Notes under the pieces: model-generated
What the model was told of the DNA's origin: nothing
The model's input: the letters and a program-made list of their open reading frames with translations, nothing else
Databases searched by the model: none
In this document: positions 36,301-44,134 of the stretch, piece by piece
Numbering within the stretch: position 1 is the first letter of the stretch
How the letters are laid out: every line of letters starts with the position of its first letter
Assembly (NCBI GenBank): GCA_028282705.1
Contig: JANQHI010000052.1
Location: forward strand, 124,001 to 188,000
Reading direction: 5' to 3'
DNA length: 64,000 nt
Origin: Prolixibacteraceae bacterium
Lineage (GTDB): Bacteria; Bacteroidota; Bacteroidia; Bacteroidales; Prolixibacteraceae
Program-made: the position numbers and the translations under genes

Positions 36301-36646
36301 TTTTAGCTACGAATACATCATTTGTATTTAAAGCAAGTTCGAAGAGCTTACCCAACGTCCTTTTGTCGAATGAATATTTGTCTTTAGAATCTTGGTTCTT
36401 CCTTCCCTTTTCTATATAATTTATAAATCCTCTACTAAGATATTTTATTAATTTTTTTTTGGTTTTGTCATCACTTATTAAAGACTGTATTGTTTCTATG
36501 AGTTCAAAACCAATGTCAAAACCCCCTCCTGCAAAATCTTTCTCTTCAGATTCTTCATCTTTAATCAATAGATGCTCTTTATCCAATTTTGATTTAACAA
36601 GACCAATTAAGTCTCGGAATTTATCGGTAATTTTTATCTCAGGCAT
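33398..36646 (-). CDS. membrane-anchored TolB-like/TPR protein
   Basis: A 1082-residue protein. The N-terminal part (about 1-160) is cytoplasmic and helical. A single membrane helix lies near residues 190-210 (TWIAIVAAITGIILAYLSIF). Residues about 245-345 resemble a TolB-like domain (YKVLVLPFKYYYED, GVDLVVCGSF). From about 375 on there are at least a dozen TPRs (WYNKGLAHLKLGEFEQAIEC, AWRYKGFAYFNRGQLRNALN, AWMDKGWAILELG). The C-terminal 70 residues form a small beta domain. Such proteins are protein-interaction scaffolds. Within a defence-rich element it may be a sensor, but no effector domain is recognised. Confidence 0.75.
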   Translation of the reverse strand: MPEIKITDKFRDLIGLVKSKLDKEHLLIKDEESEEKDFAGGGFDIGFELIETIQSLISDDKTKKKLIKYLSRGFINYIEKGRKNQDSKDKYSFDKRTLGKLFELALNTNDVFVAKKINKRIPSLDRLSLYVGYMGWKGFCQENPLTITKYLEGNDNSQEESATIKKVQSRKDDINQKKYRKFDIRNKRINTWIAIVAAITGIILAYLSIFDSRIQSNNQRDEQAERVNLNIKNRPVFTSEKGIYKVLVLPFKYYYEDSKTPHPEQKNIGDMIYDRLIGLNIKDSLGLEIRYWDRKVGSGFSPDSVNFWREECGVDLVVCGSFFPHDYPIYKGDFLLNYFGDNKILPEEIYQRITSQCLPITLAEIVNGKLQGELDLVIHLYAAYICLDKKDYKKAIDILERNRTAENSKYFDNYIGYALFMLEKYDSAKVYFNECIEDTLSTTSDVYSNLAATLIMLKSYDLAIESCEKAIEIDSSNINAWRNKGTASLKLGNQEEALEYFNKCKEIQPEDFASIIYESMIYDDLGFYNEAEVYHNRITDLVPNVPDAWVNRAVVNIKAGHYKEAIKHLKKATILNPDDSKAWYNKGLAHLKLGEFEQAIECFKKAIDNKSDYYDALLNIGVSLDSLGNHQKANESYEQAQRLISANIDTIQKQEQFEGKFTISNVGINGESEDSLYSTTKEIDKNVSLKIQQTYSRYKKINSDSLHNVRIIKEKTKDDSVQIKNKEDFITWFIKGQASSKKRNFKEAINYYFEAKKCIDKVLEIDSSDHQSSYHKALVLSAVANVRDCERELTSGKYIEISCLAAENWYDKVIDLEPDYYYAWFQKGWVSIKVRKHFNAIKSYDKFLEAYPDNYEAWLNKGLAYEALSYPSGGLTTAVKNNCPKEYRSWLESTGYRYYDILIRKQTFEKKIPNIEKIAKREEINNFEEAIRCYDRAIKICPDSYEAWRYKGFAYFNRGQLRNALNCYDKAIEIKPDYFQAWMDKGWAILELGNNRKKAIRCFKRILRNIEFNSTNSYKVNNEGIRLITDDNGYVVLDICPNYMNNVPKQLNIEFEMDGETVQVKSYWAHRVIMPHSVDIDF

Positions 36647-36741
36647 TAATAATGAGAGTTGTTACGAATTATAAAAATAAAGAACGAAACTTGACACAGC
36701 AAAGAAAAAGTGCTTTAATTTACGTACTTCTATATATTTTC

Positions 36742-37146
36742 ATGAATTCTTCCAATAATTCAGTTCCAGAATGGAAATACCTTACTCCTGAATACCCGAA
36801 TGGAGAATGTTCATTTGCAGGATTACCTTGCCCAACCCAAAGAGCTCTTGAAGAACTTGGAGAAGAAGGGATTGAAGAAATAGATAAAAAAATTAAAGAG
36901 ATGATCAAGTGGAAGAAAACTCTTTACGGAAAAGATTCTGACAGATTGGGATTTGATCATATCCAGTACTTCATAAATGAACTAGGTGATAGAGTGCGTT
37001 GTTTTGGTCAGGTATTTTATGCAGATAGAAAAATGTATGCGTACCCAGAACGAAGTACAGCGAAAGGTAACATAGATAAATCTAATTACGTCATAGATTA
37101 TTCTAAAAAGGTTTTAAAGGACATTAATGTTTCAATTGAAGAATAA
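36742..37146 (+). CDS. hypothetical protein
   Basis: With ATG 36742 this gives 134 residues; an ATG at 36652 would put the start six bases from the divergent TPR gene and leave no promoter. The protein is acidic, with CSFAGLPCPTQRALEELGEE near residue 23, a helix IDKKIKEMIKWKKTLYG and YADRKMYAYPERS. I do not recognise the family. No signal peptide or membrane segment is present. Its divergent position suggests a shared control region with the TPR protein. Confidence 0.5.
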   Translation: MNSSNNSVPEWKYLTPEYPNGECSFAGLPCPTQRALEELGEEGIEEIDKKIKEMIKWKKTLYGKDSDRLGFDHIQYFINELGDRVRCFGQVFYADRKMYAYPERSTAKGNIDKSNYVIDYSKKVLKDINVSIEE

Positions 37147-37334
37147 AGTTCTAGCTTAAATTAGGAAAAGAAATTATCTCAATTCATAAAAAGTTGAAAA
37201 TATTTTCAATAAAAACTACTTCATGCAAATAGCTTCATATCAGTAGTTAAAAACTCTTTGTATTCCCTTTGTAAATCCTTTGCACATAGCTTGCTTTACC
37301 ATTGCAAATCCTTTGTTTGCCAGCAATTTAGTCC

Positions 37335-37350
37335 TGTCGTAATTTCGACA
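37335..37350. promoter_or_regulatory. short palindrome upstream of the mobilization block
   Basis: TGTCG(TAATTT)CGACA lies 35 bp before the 56-residue membrane-protein gene and overlaps a TAnTTTcG-like promoter sequence. Upstream, AAATCCTTTG occurs twice (near 37274 and 37306). Together they may form an operator or part of a transfer-origin region. Confidence 0.35.
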
Positions 37351-37384
37351 AAAATTATCAAATAAATCTTTAAACCAATTCGAT

Positions 37385-37555
37385 ATGAAAAAGAAGGACT
37401 TATTTAAATTCACTTGGATTAATGAAAAGAAAAAGGACATTTTAAACACTGTTACTGATCTCCCTATTTACTTTTTACCTCTCATTTTAGCATTGGTTGC
37501 TCTTCTGGGAGCAATTTTTCTACTAGTTATACGAATCTTCCCTTCCCTCATTTGA
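37385..37555 (+). CDS. 56-residue single-span membrane protein
   Basis: A short gene with ATG 37385 and TGA 37553-37555. The first 20 residues are basic and polar (KKKDLFKFTWINEKKKD), followed by a strong hydrophobic helix of about 25 residues (IYFLPLILALVALLGAIFLL). It ends 25 bp before the next gene in the same direction and probably opens the mobilization operon. Function is unknown; small membrane proteins often assist coupling or surface-exclusion functions. Confidence 0.6.
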   Translation: MKKKDLFKFTWINEKKKDILNTVTDLPIYFLPLILALVALLGAIFLLVIRIFPSLI

Positions 37556-37580
37556 AAACATTATTTAAAAATCAAAAATC

Positions 37581-38930
37581 ATGAAACGAAAGAAAAATCA
37601 AAAAGCTGAACCCAAAAATGGATTCACTGTCGATTATTACAAAATCGAAAATGCTATTAGTGAAAGCATAGAAAAGTTTCACCATAAAACTGCTTTCCCA
37701 TACACGAAAACGGAGGGAAGAAACATGGCAATGAAACAATCTCCTCAGCCTGCTTTAAATGCCTCTAAGCCACATGCTATCGAAACAAGGATTAAAACAA
37801 TGTATTCATCGGTCTATAATGATACTGATACAAAATATGATTTAACCTCAAATTTAGAAGAAAAAAGAAGTAGGGTTTCCAGTTTATTTAAAGCATACAA
37901 AAACCGAACAAATAGAATAGAAGAAGAGCGTGAACAGATTGTTCAAAGCAATGAAATCCAAAAAGGTATTCAACTCACCAAAGTACATACAACCTGCCAA
38001 AATGAAGAACTTGTCATTGATGAACAGATTGCAAAAAAGAAAGCCACAGAATTGGATTTGGAATCTGAACAAGCAACGCATAATTCAGAACTTGCAGAGA
38101 CTAAAGAATCATATCCCTCAAAAAGCAAAAATGCCCTTCATATCTTTTTGTTACTGTTAATTGGGGCTTTTGAATTTGTTGTAAATAATAGTGCTTTTTT
38201 AAGTGTCTTTCGCGACAATATTATTATCACCTATTGTGCAACAGCAAGCGTAGGTATTCTTTTGGTAGGATTAGCGCATATATCTGGCATACTTTTAAAA
38301 CGAAATGTTCTTCCAATACGTGAAAAAATCCTCATTTTATCCAGTATAATAGGCGGTGCGTTGGTTTGCCTCTTTGTTGGTGTGATCCGTGCAAGGGCAT
38401 TAGAGAATGGCACACAAGGCATGAGTGCATGGCAAGTTTCAGGAATAAACTTTGCGTTCTTCCTTCTTGGATTAGTCATTTCGTATTTATTTGGTTATCG
38501 AAATCCGGAGCTGATAAAACAATACAAGAATGTTTGTGCTCAACTGGAAGTTATCAGAAAAGAATTGTTAGCCCTCTTCAAGCAAAAAAGTCAGCTTATT
38601 GAAAAAAAGTCAGCTTTACTCAATGATATTGAGTTAAAATACAATATTGATGTTGACCTTATGTTAGATGGAATTTTTGCAAACTTGCGTTCTGTCATCA
38701 TCTCAACAGCAAAAGAATACAATGCAATCCTCTCATTATCAAAGTCGCTCTACAATAAAATAAACTCACTTTACAAAGAAAGTATTGCAACATTTAGGGC
38801 AGTCAATATTCAATATCGCACAGATGGAGAAACCCCTACATATTTTTCTGACCCTATCGCCGATTTAGAAACTGAACTTTCAAATTTCGAAGAAATCACA
38901 GTTGATTTTAACACAAATATTAATTTTTAA
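37581..38930 (+). CDS. membrane protein of the mobilization block
   Basis: A 449-residue protein: a polar N-terminus, a coiled coil at about 95-185, then four hydrophobic segments (about 190-310: IFLLLLIGAFEFVVN, TASVGILLVGLAHISGILL, ILSSIIGGALVCLFVGVI, GINFAFFLLGLVISYLF) and a helical C-terminal region with a second coiled coil (KNVCAQLEVIRKELLALFKQ). It has no known catalytic motif. It precedes a lipoprotein gene by 21 bp. The organisation suggests a structural or envelope role in transfer, but the family is not recognised. Confidence 0.6.
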   Translation: MKRKKNQKAEPKNGFTVDYYKIENAISESIEKFHHKTAFPYTKTEGRNMAMKQSPQPALNASKPHAIETRIKTMYSSVYNDTDTKYDLTSNLEEKRSRVSSLFKAYKNRTNRIEEEREQIVQSNEIQKGIQLTKVHTTCQNEELVIDEQIAKKKATELDLESEQATHNSELAETKESYPSKSKNALHIFLLLLIGAFEFVVNNSAFLSVFRDNIIITYCATASVGILLVGLAHISGILLKRNVLPIREKILILSSIIGGALVCLFVGVIRARALENGTQGMSAWQVSGINFAFFLLGLVISYLFGYRNPELIKQYKNVCAQLEVIRKELLALFKQKSQLIEKKSALLNDIELKYNIDVDLMLDGIFANLRSVIISTAKEYNAILSLSKSLYNKINSLYKESIATFRAVNIQYRTDGETPTYFSDPIADLETELSNFEEITVDFNTNINF

Positions 38931-38951
38931 TAATCTCAAAACTTGCATGTT

Positions 38952-39656
38952 ATGAAAAGCCTAATTGCAAAATTAGCCATCGTTATGGCAATAATACTTT
39001 TAAATTCTTGTGAAACTCCCAAACATTTCTTTACAATCGTGGCTGTAGACAAGACGGGTTCGGGAATAAATTATTCAGCTAACCATCCGTCCGTTGAAAA
39101 GCTAGAACAGGTGATCAAAACTTCAGACCCAGATGCAGTCCGTACATTTTGGTTTACTGATATTTCAGATGTTTCCATGAACGCTATTAAAAGATTCCAT
39201 ATTGGATCCAATGGGACATGGGACAATCCTCATAATCGAACAGATTCTTTATCTGTATTTTATAGAAGAGTAAATAAATCATTAAACGATCTGTTTACTT
39301 CGTCTAACACGAAGCCTGAAAGTTCCGTATATCTTTCGTTGTGCGATCTATTAAATAATTTGGCGAAAGCAAAAGCGGATTACAAAACCTTACTGCTTTA
39401 TTCAGATTTATTAGAAAATTCAACTGTGTCAGGAGTTTCCTTCTATCACACACCGCCTACAGAAACCAACTATGAGGCTTTTGTAAAAACCTTAGAAAAA
39501 AAAGCTGTTCTCAATAATCTATCTGGAATAGAAATTATTGTTGTTTATTCTCCTACTCTTCAAACGGATAAACTCTTTTATTCTGCGAAAGTATTTTTCT
39601 GGGAAAAACTCCTTAAAAGCAAAGGGGCAAATATCCGCTTCGTGGCAAACCTATAA
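38952..39656 (+). CDS. lipoprotein with a VWA-like domain
   Basis: With ATG 38952 this gives 234 residues with a lipobox (VMAIILLNSCE, Cys20). The mature part begins FFTIVAVDKTGSG, which looks like a von Willebrand A strand with a DxTxS metal site. Later strands YKTLLLYSDLLENS and IEIIVVYSP fit the same fold. VWA proteins mediate metal-dependent adhesion or assembly. Its place between a membrane protein and mobilization genes suggests a role at the envelope. The domain call is by pattern only. Confidence 0.55.
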   Translation: MKSLIAKLAIVMAIILLNSCETPKHFFTIVAVDKTGSGINYSANHPSVEKLEQVIKTSDPDAVRTFWFTDISDVSMNAIKRFHIGSNGTWDNPHNRTDSLSVFYRRVNKSLNDLFTSSNTKPESSVYLSLCDLLNNLAKAKADYKTLLLYSDLLENSTVSGVSFYHTPPTETNYEAFVKTLEKKAVLNNLSGIEIIVVYSPTLQTDKLFYSAKVFFWEKLLKSKGANIRFVANL

Positions 39657-39666
39657 ATCCTTAGTT

Positions 39667-39957
39667 ATGGGAGATAAAGAACATATTATTGTTTCGACTG
39701 AAAAAGATTTAGGGGCTGCTATAAAAAGGCAATTAGCAGAAATTCTTCCTGAATTAATTAACGAGCTGAAGGATACCGAGAATGATTGGATTAAACCTGA
39801 CGAGGCTATGGATTTATTAAATATTCGGTCTAAGTCTCATTTCTGGTCTATCAAAAGCCAAAATCTGATAAGAGTAAGTAAGATGTCCAGAAAAGTTGAG
39901 CTTATCAGTAAAAGCTCCTGCTTAGAATACATTGAAAAACACGCTAAATCCATTTAG
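39667..39957 (+). CDS. excisionase/MerR-like helix-turn-helix protein
   Basis: With ATG 39667 this gives 96 residues. The C-terminal half (WIKPDEAMDLLNIRSKSHFW, IRVSKMSRKVELISKSSCLE) resembles winged-helix excisionase or MerR-type DNA-binding proteins that Bacteroidota mobile elements carry near mob genes. The N-terminal half is helical and acidic. It could be an excision factor, a relaxosome protein or a regulator of the mob operon. It follows the lipoprotein by 10 bp and the next start lies 2 bp after its stop. Confidence 0.6.
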   Translation: MGDKEHIIVSTEKDLGAAIKRQLAEILPELINELKDTENDWIKPDEAMDLLNIRSKSHFWSIKSQNLIRVSKMSRKVELISKSSCLEYIEKHAKSI

Positions 39958-39959
39958 AT

Positions 39960-40238
39960 ATGAATTCAATAAAAAATACTCAGGAAATAAATACCGATCA
40001 TTACACGGATGCTTTTAATGCAGGATATGACGTTGGTAAAATCCTTTATGATGATCCAAAAGTTGCAAAAGCTCTTGATCAATTTATTGATCGGAACAAC
40101 CACATACCAGAACTCATTGGTGTGAAAGACGGATTTCAAGAGGCTTTATTCGAGCGTAAACAACAATTGCATAAAGACAGGTTGGATAAACTTAAAAGCC
40201 TGCGAAGTAATCAGCGTGATTTTGATTTAGAAAGATGA
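39960..40238 (+). CDS. small mobilization-block protein, LER-tailed
   Basis: A 92-residue hydrophilic protein with DHYTDAFNAGYDVGKILYDD near residue 13, a helical charged middle and a C-terminus ending RDFDLER. The A/S-Y-x-x-G-x-x-x-G pattern is repeated in the next gene's product, suggesting a shared ancestry. The stop overlaps the next start by 4 bp (ATGA), so the two are translationally coupled. Function unknown. Confidence 0.55.
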   Translation: MNSIKNTQEINTDHYTDAFNAGYDVGKILYDDPKVAKALDQFIDRNNHIPELIGVKDGFQEALFERKQQLHKDRLDKLKSLRSNQRDFDLER

Positions 40239-40501
40239 AAAAGGGTTATAGAAATATCCCTGATAATCTGAATGCCTATGATGAGGGAGTAAAGAAAGGG
40301 GTGGATTTAGCTTTAAATTCTGAAAAACTGAATACTAAAAAGTGCAATCCTTACAACCCCCTTTTTTCTCCTAAGTCCTATTCAAGTTATTCACAGGGCT
40401 TGAAAACAGGTTACAAAATGGGAATTACCCAAAGGGAATATAACCGTTTGAAGCAACTCAACCGGATTCGAAACACAAATGACCGATCAAGGGAAAGATA
40501 A
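40235..40501 (+). CDS. small mobilization-block protein, RER-tailed
   Basis: An 88-residue basic protein with two copies of a Y-x-x-G-x-x-x-G pattern (NAYDEGVKKGVDLAL and SYSQGLKTGYKMG), related to the preceding protein. The C-terminus ends NDRSRER, similar to the LER tails of neighbouring proteins. It is coupled to the upstream gene by a 4-bp overlap. Function unknown; a DNA- or relaxosome-binding role would fit its charge. Confidence 0.55.
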   Translation: MKKGYRNIPDNLNAYDEGVKKGVDLALNSEKLNTKKCNPYNPLFSPKSYSSYSQGLKTGYKMGITQREYNRLKQLNRIRNTNDRSRER

Positions 40502-40566
40502 AAATTTCTGCTAGTTGGTGGAATATGTTAAAAGGCTTTCCCTTTTTAACCTTTAATATTTTTACA

Positions 40567-40935
40567 ATGAAACTGATAACAAAAGAACTCGAAATAGAAT
40601 TTGCTAAAACAGGTAGGCAGGACGCTCCTGATCCAACCGCGATAGCAAAGTTTTTTGACCCCTGTGGTTCAGGAACTTGGTATGCCACAGAATATGATCC
40701 AAATGCTAAAATTTGTTTTGGTTATGTTACGGGATTGGGCTTTGATGAATGGGGCACTTTTTCCATTGATGAACTTGAATCTGTGAAATGTCCTCCTTTC
40801 AATTTGCCAATTGAAAGAGATTTATATTTCTCCCCTCAACCCATTTCAAAACTTATTCCTGAGATCGCAACAAGGCTAAAGCAGGAAGCCTTAGAAAGGG
40901 TAAATAAACAAGATGATCCTGAGTTGGAAAGATAA
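40567..40935 (+). CDS. DUF2958 domain-containing protein
   Basis: With ATG 40567 this gives 122 residues that match DUF2958 nearly end to end: MKLITKELEIEFAKTGRQD, AKFFDPCGSGTWYATEYDP, FDEWGTFSIDELESVKCP and LPIERDLYF. These proteins are frequent on conjugative and mobilizable elements and have no established function. The C-terminus, after an added segment EALERVNKQ, ends DDPELER, matching the LER tails of the relaxase and an upstream small protein. Confidence 0.8.
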   Translation: MKLITKELEIEFAKTGRQDAPDPTAIAKFFDPCGSGTWYATEYDPNAKICFGYVTGLGFDEWGTFSIDELESVKCPPFNLPIERDLYFSPQPISKLIPEIATRLKQEALERVNKQDDPELER

Positions 40936-40992
40936 TTGATTTCGGAAATCGGACAACTTGTGTTAAACAGCTTTTCCCAAAATTAATCTCAA

Positions 40993-41550
40993 ATGACAGA
41001 TAAACATTCTTTCATGCAGGAAAGGGGTATTTCTGATAAGAATTCCCCAGAGTATAAGGCAGCCGAAAAGGAATGGAACCGCTTATATTACCGCAATTGG
41101 CATAAAAAGAATAAGGGCAATTATGTAATAATTAAACTTATGCTCCGCAAGGAACATTACCAGTTGATTGCTCGGCTTGCCAAACAATTAAATCTTCCTA
41201 TTGCAACTCTCGTTAAGAATGTAGTGATTGCTTATACACAGGAAATTTTCTATACCCCACCTCCCAAATTTTTGAAGCAGGCGACAGTTGCGATCAACAG
41301 GATTTCAAACCTAATAAATCAACAAACGAGATATTTACACACCGTAAGGCGACTATCAGAGAAAGATTATCAGTTTTTACTCGATCAGGTTGCCTCACTC
41401 AGGGAAAAACTAAACCAAATTTTCACGCAGCCAGTACCTCTTAAAGATTTTCTTCAAGGCGCATTAAAAAAAGGCGGAAAAGCTGCTAGAGATGTGGCAC
41501 AGGATGCAATTAATCAATTCGACAATGATAATAAAGGCAATATCACATAA
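40993..41550 (+). CDS. MobC-like relaxosome accessory protein
   Basis: A 185-residue protein. The basic N-terminal half contains a region like plasmid mobilization MobC ribbon-helix-helix proteins (NYVIIKLMLRKEHYQLIARL, LNLPIATLVKNVVIAY). The C-terminal half is helical (ISNLINQQTRYLHTVRRLS, LLDQVASLREKLNQIF). Such proteins bind oriT and help the relaxase. The relaxase start lies inside its last 26 bp, the usual mobC-relaxase overlap. Confidence 0.72.
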   Translation: MTDKHSFMQERGISDKNSPEYKAAEKEWNRLYYRNWHKKNKGNYVIIKLMLRKEHYQLIARLAKQLNLPIATLVKNVVIAYTQEIFYTPPPKFLKQATVAINRISNLINQQTRYLHTVRRLSEKDYQFLLDQVASLREKLNQIFTQPVPLKDFLQGALKKGGKAARDVAQDAINQFDNDNKGNIT

Positions 41551-42379
41551 AGGCGCAAACCTAAATTACAGGTCTTTCATTGAATACCTTTTTAATCAAA
41601 ATAAACAGGGTCATTCAAAAGATCAATGGCGAATTGTGCAGAATATTGATTGTGTTAGTTCTGATAAAGACAGGTTAGAAGAAGCATTTGTGAACAATGC
41701 CAAATTGAAACCACGTAGAAAGGGATCTGTTGCATTGTTCCACATCCTGATTTCTGCTTCCCCTGATTCTGGGGCTACGCCTGAGATTATGTACGACCTG
41801 ACAAATTACTATCTGCAAATAGGAAATAAAAACAATGGGCTTGTAGTTGCTGCTTTGCACACCGACAAACAACACTTACATGTTCACATAATGCAGTCTG
41901 GAAATGCTTTTGGAAGTGGGAAAAGTACCTCTATTTCACGTAAGGAATTTTACCAAATTCGGGAGGACTTTGAACGCTATCAAATTGAGAAATATCCTCA
42001 CATAAAAGACATTATTTATTTGCCTGAGTACAAACTGGATATTTCACAAAATCATTCAAGGTTCACTTCTGATGCAGAATACAATATCAAAAAACGGGGA
42101 CACAATACGGATAAGAGTTATTTACAAAGTCTTATTGAAAATGCATTTGAAAACGCTAAAGACCGCACACATTTTTATTCGCTTCTGCAATCAAATAGTG
42201 ATGTGCAGATATATGAGCGAAGAGGCAAGCCTACAGGCTTGAAATTCAACAACAGAAAATATCGTTTTAAGCGGCTTATGGATGAACATTCCCTGAACCA
42301 CAAGTTTGCCATTTTAGACCGTTTAGAAGAACTCTCACGGCTTCAGAACAACCCTGAACGGGATGGTTTGGAACGGTAA
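41525..42379 (+). CDS. relaxase / mobilization nuclease
   Basis: With ATG 41525 this gives 284 residues; a frame open further upstream is probably not used. It resembles MobA/VirD2-type relaxases: Tyr15 in ANLNYRSFIEYLF as candidate nucleophile and the metal-binding HLHVHI (His117, 119, 121). The C-terminal region (NTDKSYLQSLIENAFENAKD, KPTGLKFNNRKYRFKRL) is also typical. It should nick oriT and lead the strand during transfer. The C-terminus ends ERDGLER. It is shorter than relaxases with primase or helicase domains. Confidence 0.85.
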   Translation: MIIKAISHKGANLNYRSFIEYLFNQNKQGHSKDQWRIVQNIDCVSSDKDRLEEAFVNNAKLKPRRKGSVALFHILISASPDSGATPEIMYDLTNYYLQIGNKNNGLVVAALHTDKQHLHVHIMQSGNAFGSGKSTSISRKEFYQIREDFERYQIEKYPHIKDIIYLPEYKLDISQNHSRFTSDAEYNIKKRGHNTDKSYLQSLIENAFENAKDRTHFYSLLQSNSDVQIYERRGKPTGLKFNNRKYRFKRLMDEHSLNHKFAILDRLEELSRLQNNPERDGLER

Positions 42380-42412
42380 TATTATTTAATCATTCACTTT
42401 AAATTAACCATT

Positions 42413-43780
42413 ATGTTTTGGAATAAAATAAGTCATATTAAAGAGGGAAAGTTTTTGACAGGCTTTGATCGTTGGAGACTGCTTTCCCCACAGAATAAAG
42501 GCTGGATAGTAGAAAACGCAAAGGCAGCTTTGCCTTTTGAACTTTCTGCCCGTGGACTGCTTTTGATTTCGAGCACCGGCGGTGGCAAAAGCACGAAAAT
42601 GACCGCCATAAATTTGCTTCGCCTAGCCAGAAAATCCTGTGGGTCTATTACTTGCCTAGACCCTAGTGGTGAAATGATGGAGCTTGTTGCACCTGCATTG
42701 AAAATGTACGGGTACGATGTAAAAGTATTTCAGCCCTCTAAACCAAAAGAAAGCCTGAAATTTAATATCCTTTCTGATATTGATCCAACAGACACAACTT
42801 ACATCAATGAAATTGCAGAAATAATTATTAAAAGCTCCAAGCCTGCAACTTCGGATCAGGATATTTTTTGGGATCAAGGTGCGGGTCAACTTTTGGGATG
42901 CCTTATAGAGGGTATTTGTACTTCTTTGCCTCCTGCAGAAAGGACACTGGAAACGGTTTTTAAGTACCTCAATATTTTTATGGCAGACAGGGAGCAGGTG
43001 GACAAACTTATGATTGCTCTTCCCGAAACAAGCTACAACACCTATTTAGGTATAGTCTCAGCCGAAAAGAAAATGCTCAATTCATTTCTGAGCACCTGTA
43101 AGGTGGCTCTTAAATTGATGTCCTCAAATGATGTTTGCAGGGTAACTTCATCTTCAACTTTCGACCCTTATGATCTTAGACGAAAAAAAACAGTTGTGTT
43201 TTTAGTAATTGAAGAGTTCAGGCTCAAAACCTTTGCATTTCTATCAACACTTTTCATGCACTCCATTATGCGTGCATTAATGGCAAAAAAATCTGCTGAT
43301 TTAGCACCATATTTAAATCAGTTCCTGATCTGGGATGAATTTGCCAATGCACTTTCTTATAACGAAATCATTCCACCCTTTTTAAGTACTTGCAGGAAGA
43401 AAGGAATTTGTTGTCTAATCATGCTACAAAGCATTGACCAGATATTTATTAATTACTCCAAATCAGAGGGGCAAACAATCTTGGATAACCTAAATTCGCA
43501 AATTATCTACCCCGGTATGATGAATGTAGCAGGATTGCAAAACGTACAAACACTCCTTGGGAAAAATACCGGAGAAGGCTATTCATGGTTTGGAAATGTT
43601 TCTGACAAAAAGGATCAGCCTAAAGACCTTTTGAGTATTCAGGCTATCCGTACTTTGAAACCAAACAGGGGTATTCTTATTACATCATCACTGCCACCTG
43701 TTTTAATCAAACCCAGAGCATGGTTTAAATCTGGTTGGTGTAAACGCCAAATCAGAAAAGGAAGGAGGGCTGAAAAATGA
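42413..43780 (+). CDS. TraD/VirD4-like coupling ATPase
   Basis: This 455-residue protein has Walker A STGGGKST (residues 54-61), LDPSGEMMELV, Walker B QFLIWDEFANAL (about 307-318) and RKKGICCLIMLQSIDQI, matching type IV coupling proteins that deliver relaxase-DNA to a secretion channel. Unlike most of the family it lacks an N-terminal membrane anchor; the Walker A is only 54 residues in. A 92-residue hydrophobic protein is encoded 4 bp overlapping its end and might supply the anchor. Confidence 0.8.
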   Translation: MFWNKISHIKEGKFLTGFDRWRLLSPQNKGWIVENAKAALPFELSARGLLLISSTGGGKSTKMTAINLLRLARKSCGSITCLDPSGEMMELVAPALKMYGYDVKVFQPSKPKESLKFNILSDIDPTDTTYINEIAEIIIKSSKPATSDQDIFWDQGAGQLLGCLIEGICTSLPPAERTLETVFKYLNIFMADREQVDKLMIALPETSYNTYLGIVSAEKKMLNSFLSTCKVALKLMSSNDVCRVTSSSTFDPYDLRRKKTVVFLVIEEFRLKTFAFLSTLFMHSIMRALMAKKSADLAPYLNQFLIWDEFANALSYNEIIPPFLSTCRKKGICCLIMLQSIDQIFINYSKSEGQTILDNLNSQIIYPGMMNVAGLQNVQTLLGKNTGEGYSWFGNVSDKKDQPKDLLSIQAIRTLKPNRGILITSSLPPVLIKPRAWFKSGWCKRQIRKGRRAEK

Positions 43781-44055
43781 TCAATTGCCTGTTTAACTTT
43801 TTAATTGTTGTGTCGCTATTCCTTTTCTTTTTCAAAAGGGACTTATTTAAGCGATTTTGGAATTGGATTTTTCGCTCTTTGGAAAGATTAGGTCGGTTTT
43901 TACTCAGGAATTTGTGGGAATTGGCTGTTTATGTATTCAAAAAATTGCTTTGGTTTCTTCCAAGGTTTTTAAAATGGCTGGTCATTTTCTTTAGGGAACT
44001 AATCCGATTTATTTACGAAGCAATAAGTTCCCTAATTTCCATATTGACCTCGTGA
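43777..44055 (+). CDS. small aromatic- and arginine-rich membrane protein
   Basis: A 92-residue protein with an N-terminal hydrophobic helix (MINCLFNFLIVVSLFLFFF), then repeated amphipathic segments rich in Trp, Phe, Leu and Arg (RLGRFLLRNLWELAVYVFKK, LKWLVIFFRELIRFIYEAI). The start overlaps the stop of the coupling ATPase gene by 4 bp. It may be a membrane partner of that ATPase, which lacks its own anchor. I do not recognise the family; toxicity by membrane disruption is also conceivable. Confidence 0.6.
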   Translation: MINCLFNFLIVVSLFLFFFKRDLFKRFWNWIFRSLERLGRFLLRNLWELAVYVFKKLLWFLPRFLKWLVIFFRELIRFIYEAISSLISILTS

Positions 44056-44095
44056 GGTCAAAACGGGGAGATTCAAAAGAGGGGTGTCCACTCTT

Positions 44096-44134
44096 TGCCA
44101 GTCGATTCTTTGGGGTCAAAGAATCATACTGGCA
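44096..44134. other. long interrupted hairpin, candidate oriT or bidirectional terminator
   Basis: TGCCAGT (44096-44102) pairs with ACTGGCA (44128-44134), and inside it GATTCTTTG (44104-44112) pairs with CAAAGAATC (44117-44125), 16 bp in all. A smaller palindrome TGACCTC/GAGGTCA lies at 44045-44060 and the direct repeat TGGCATAAATC follows at 44130-44151. There is no U-tract on either side, so a plain terminator is less likely. Confidence 0.5.
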
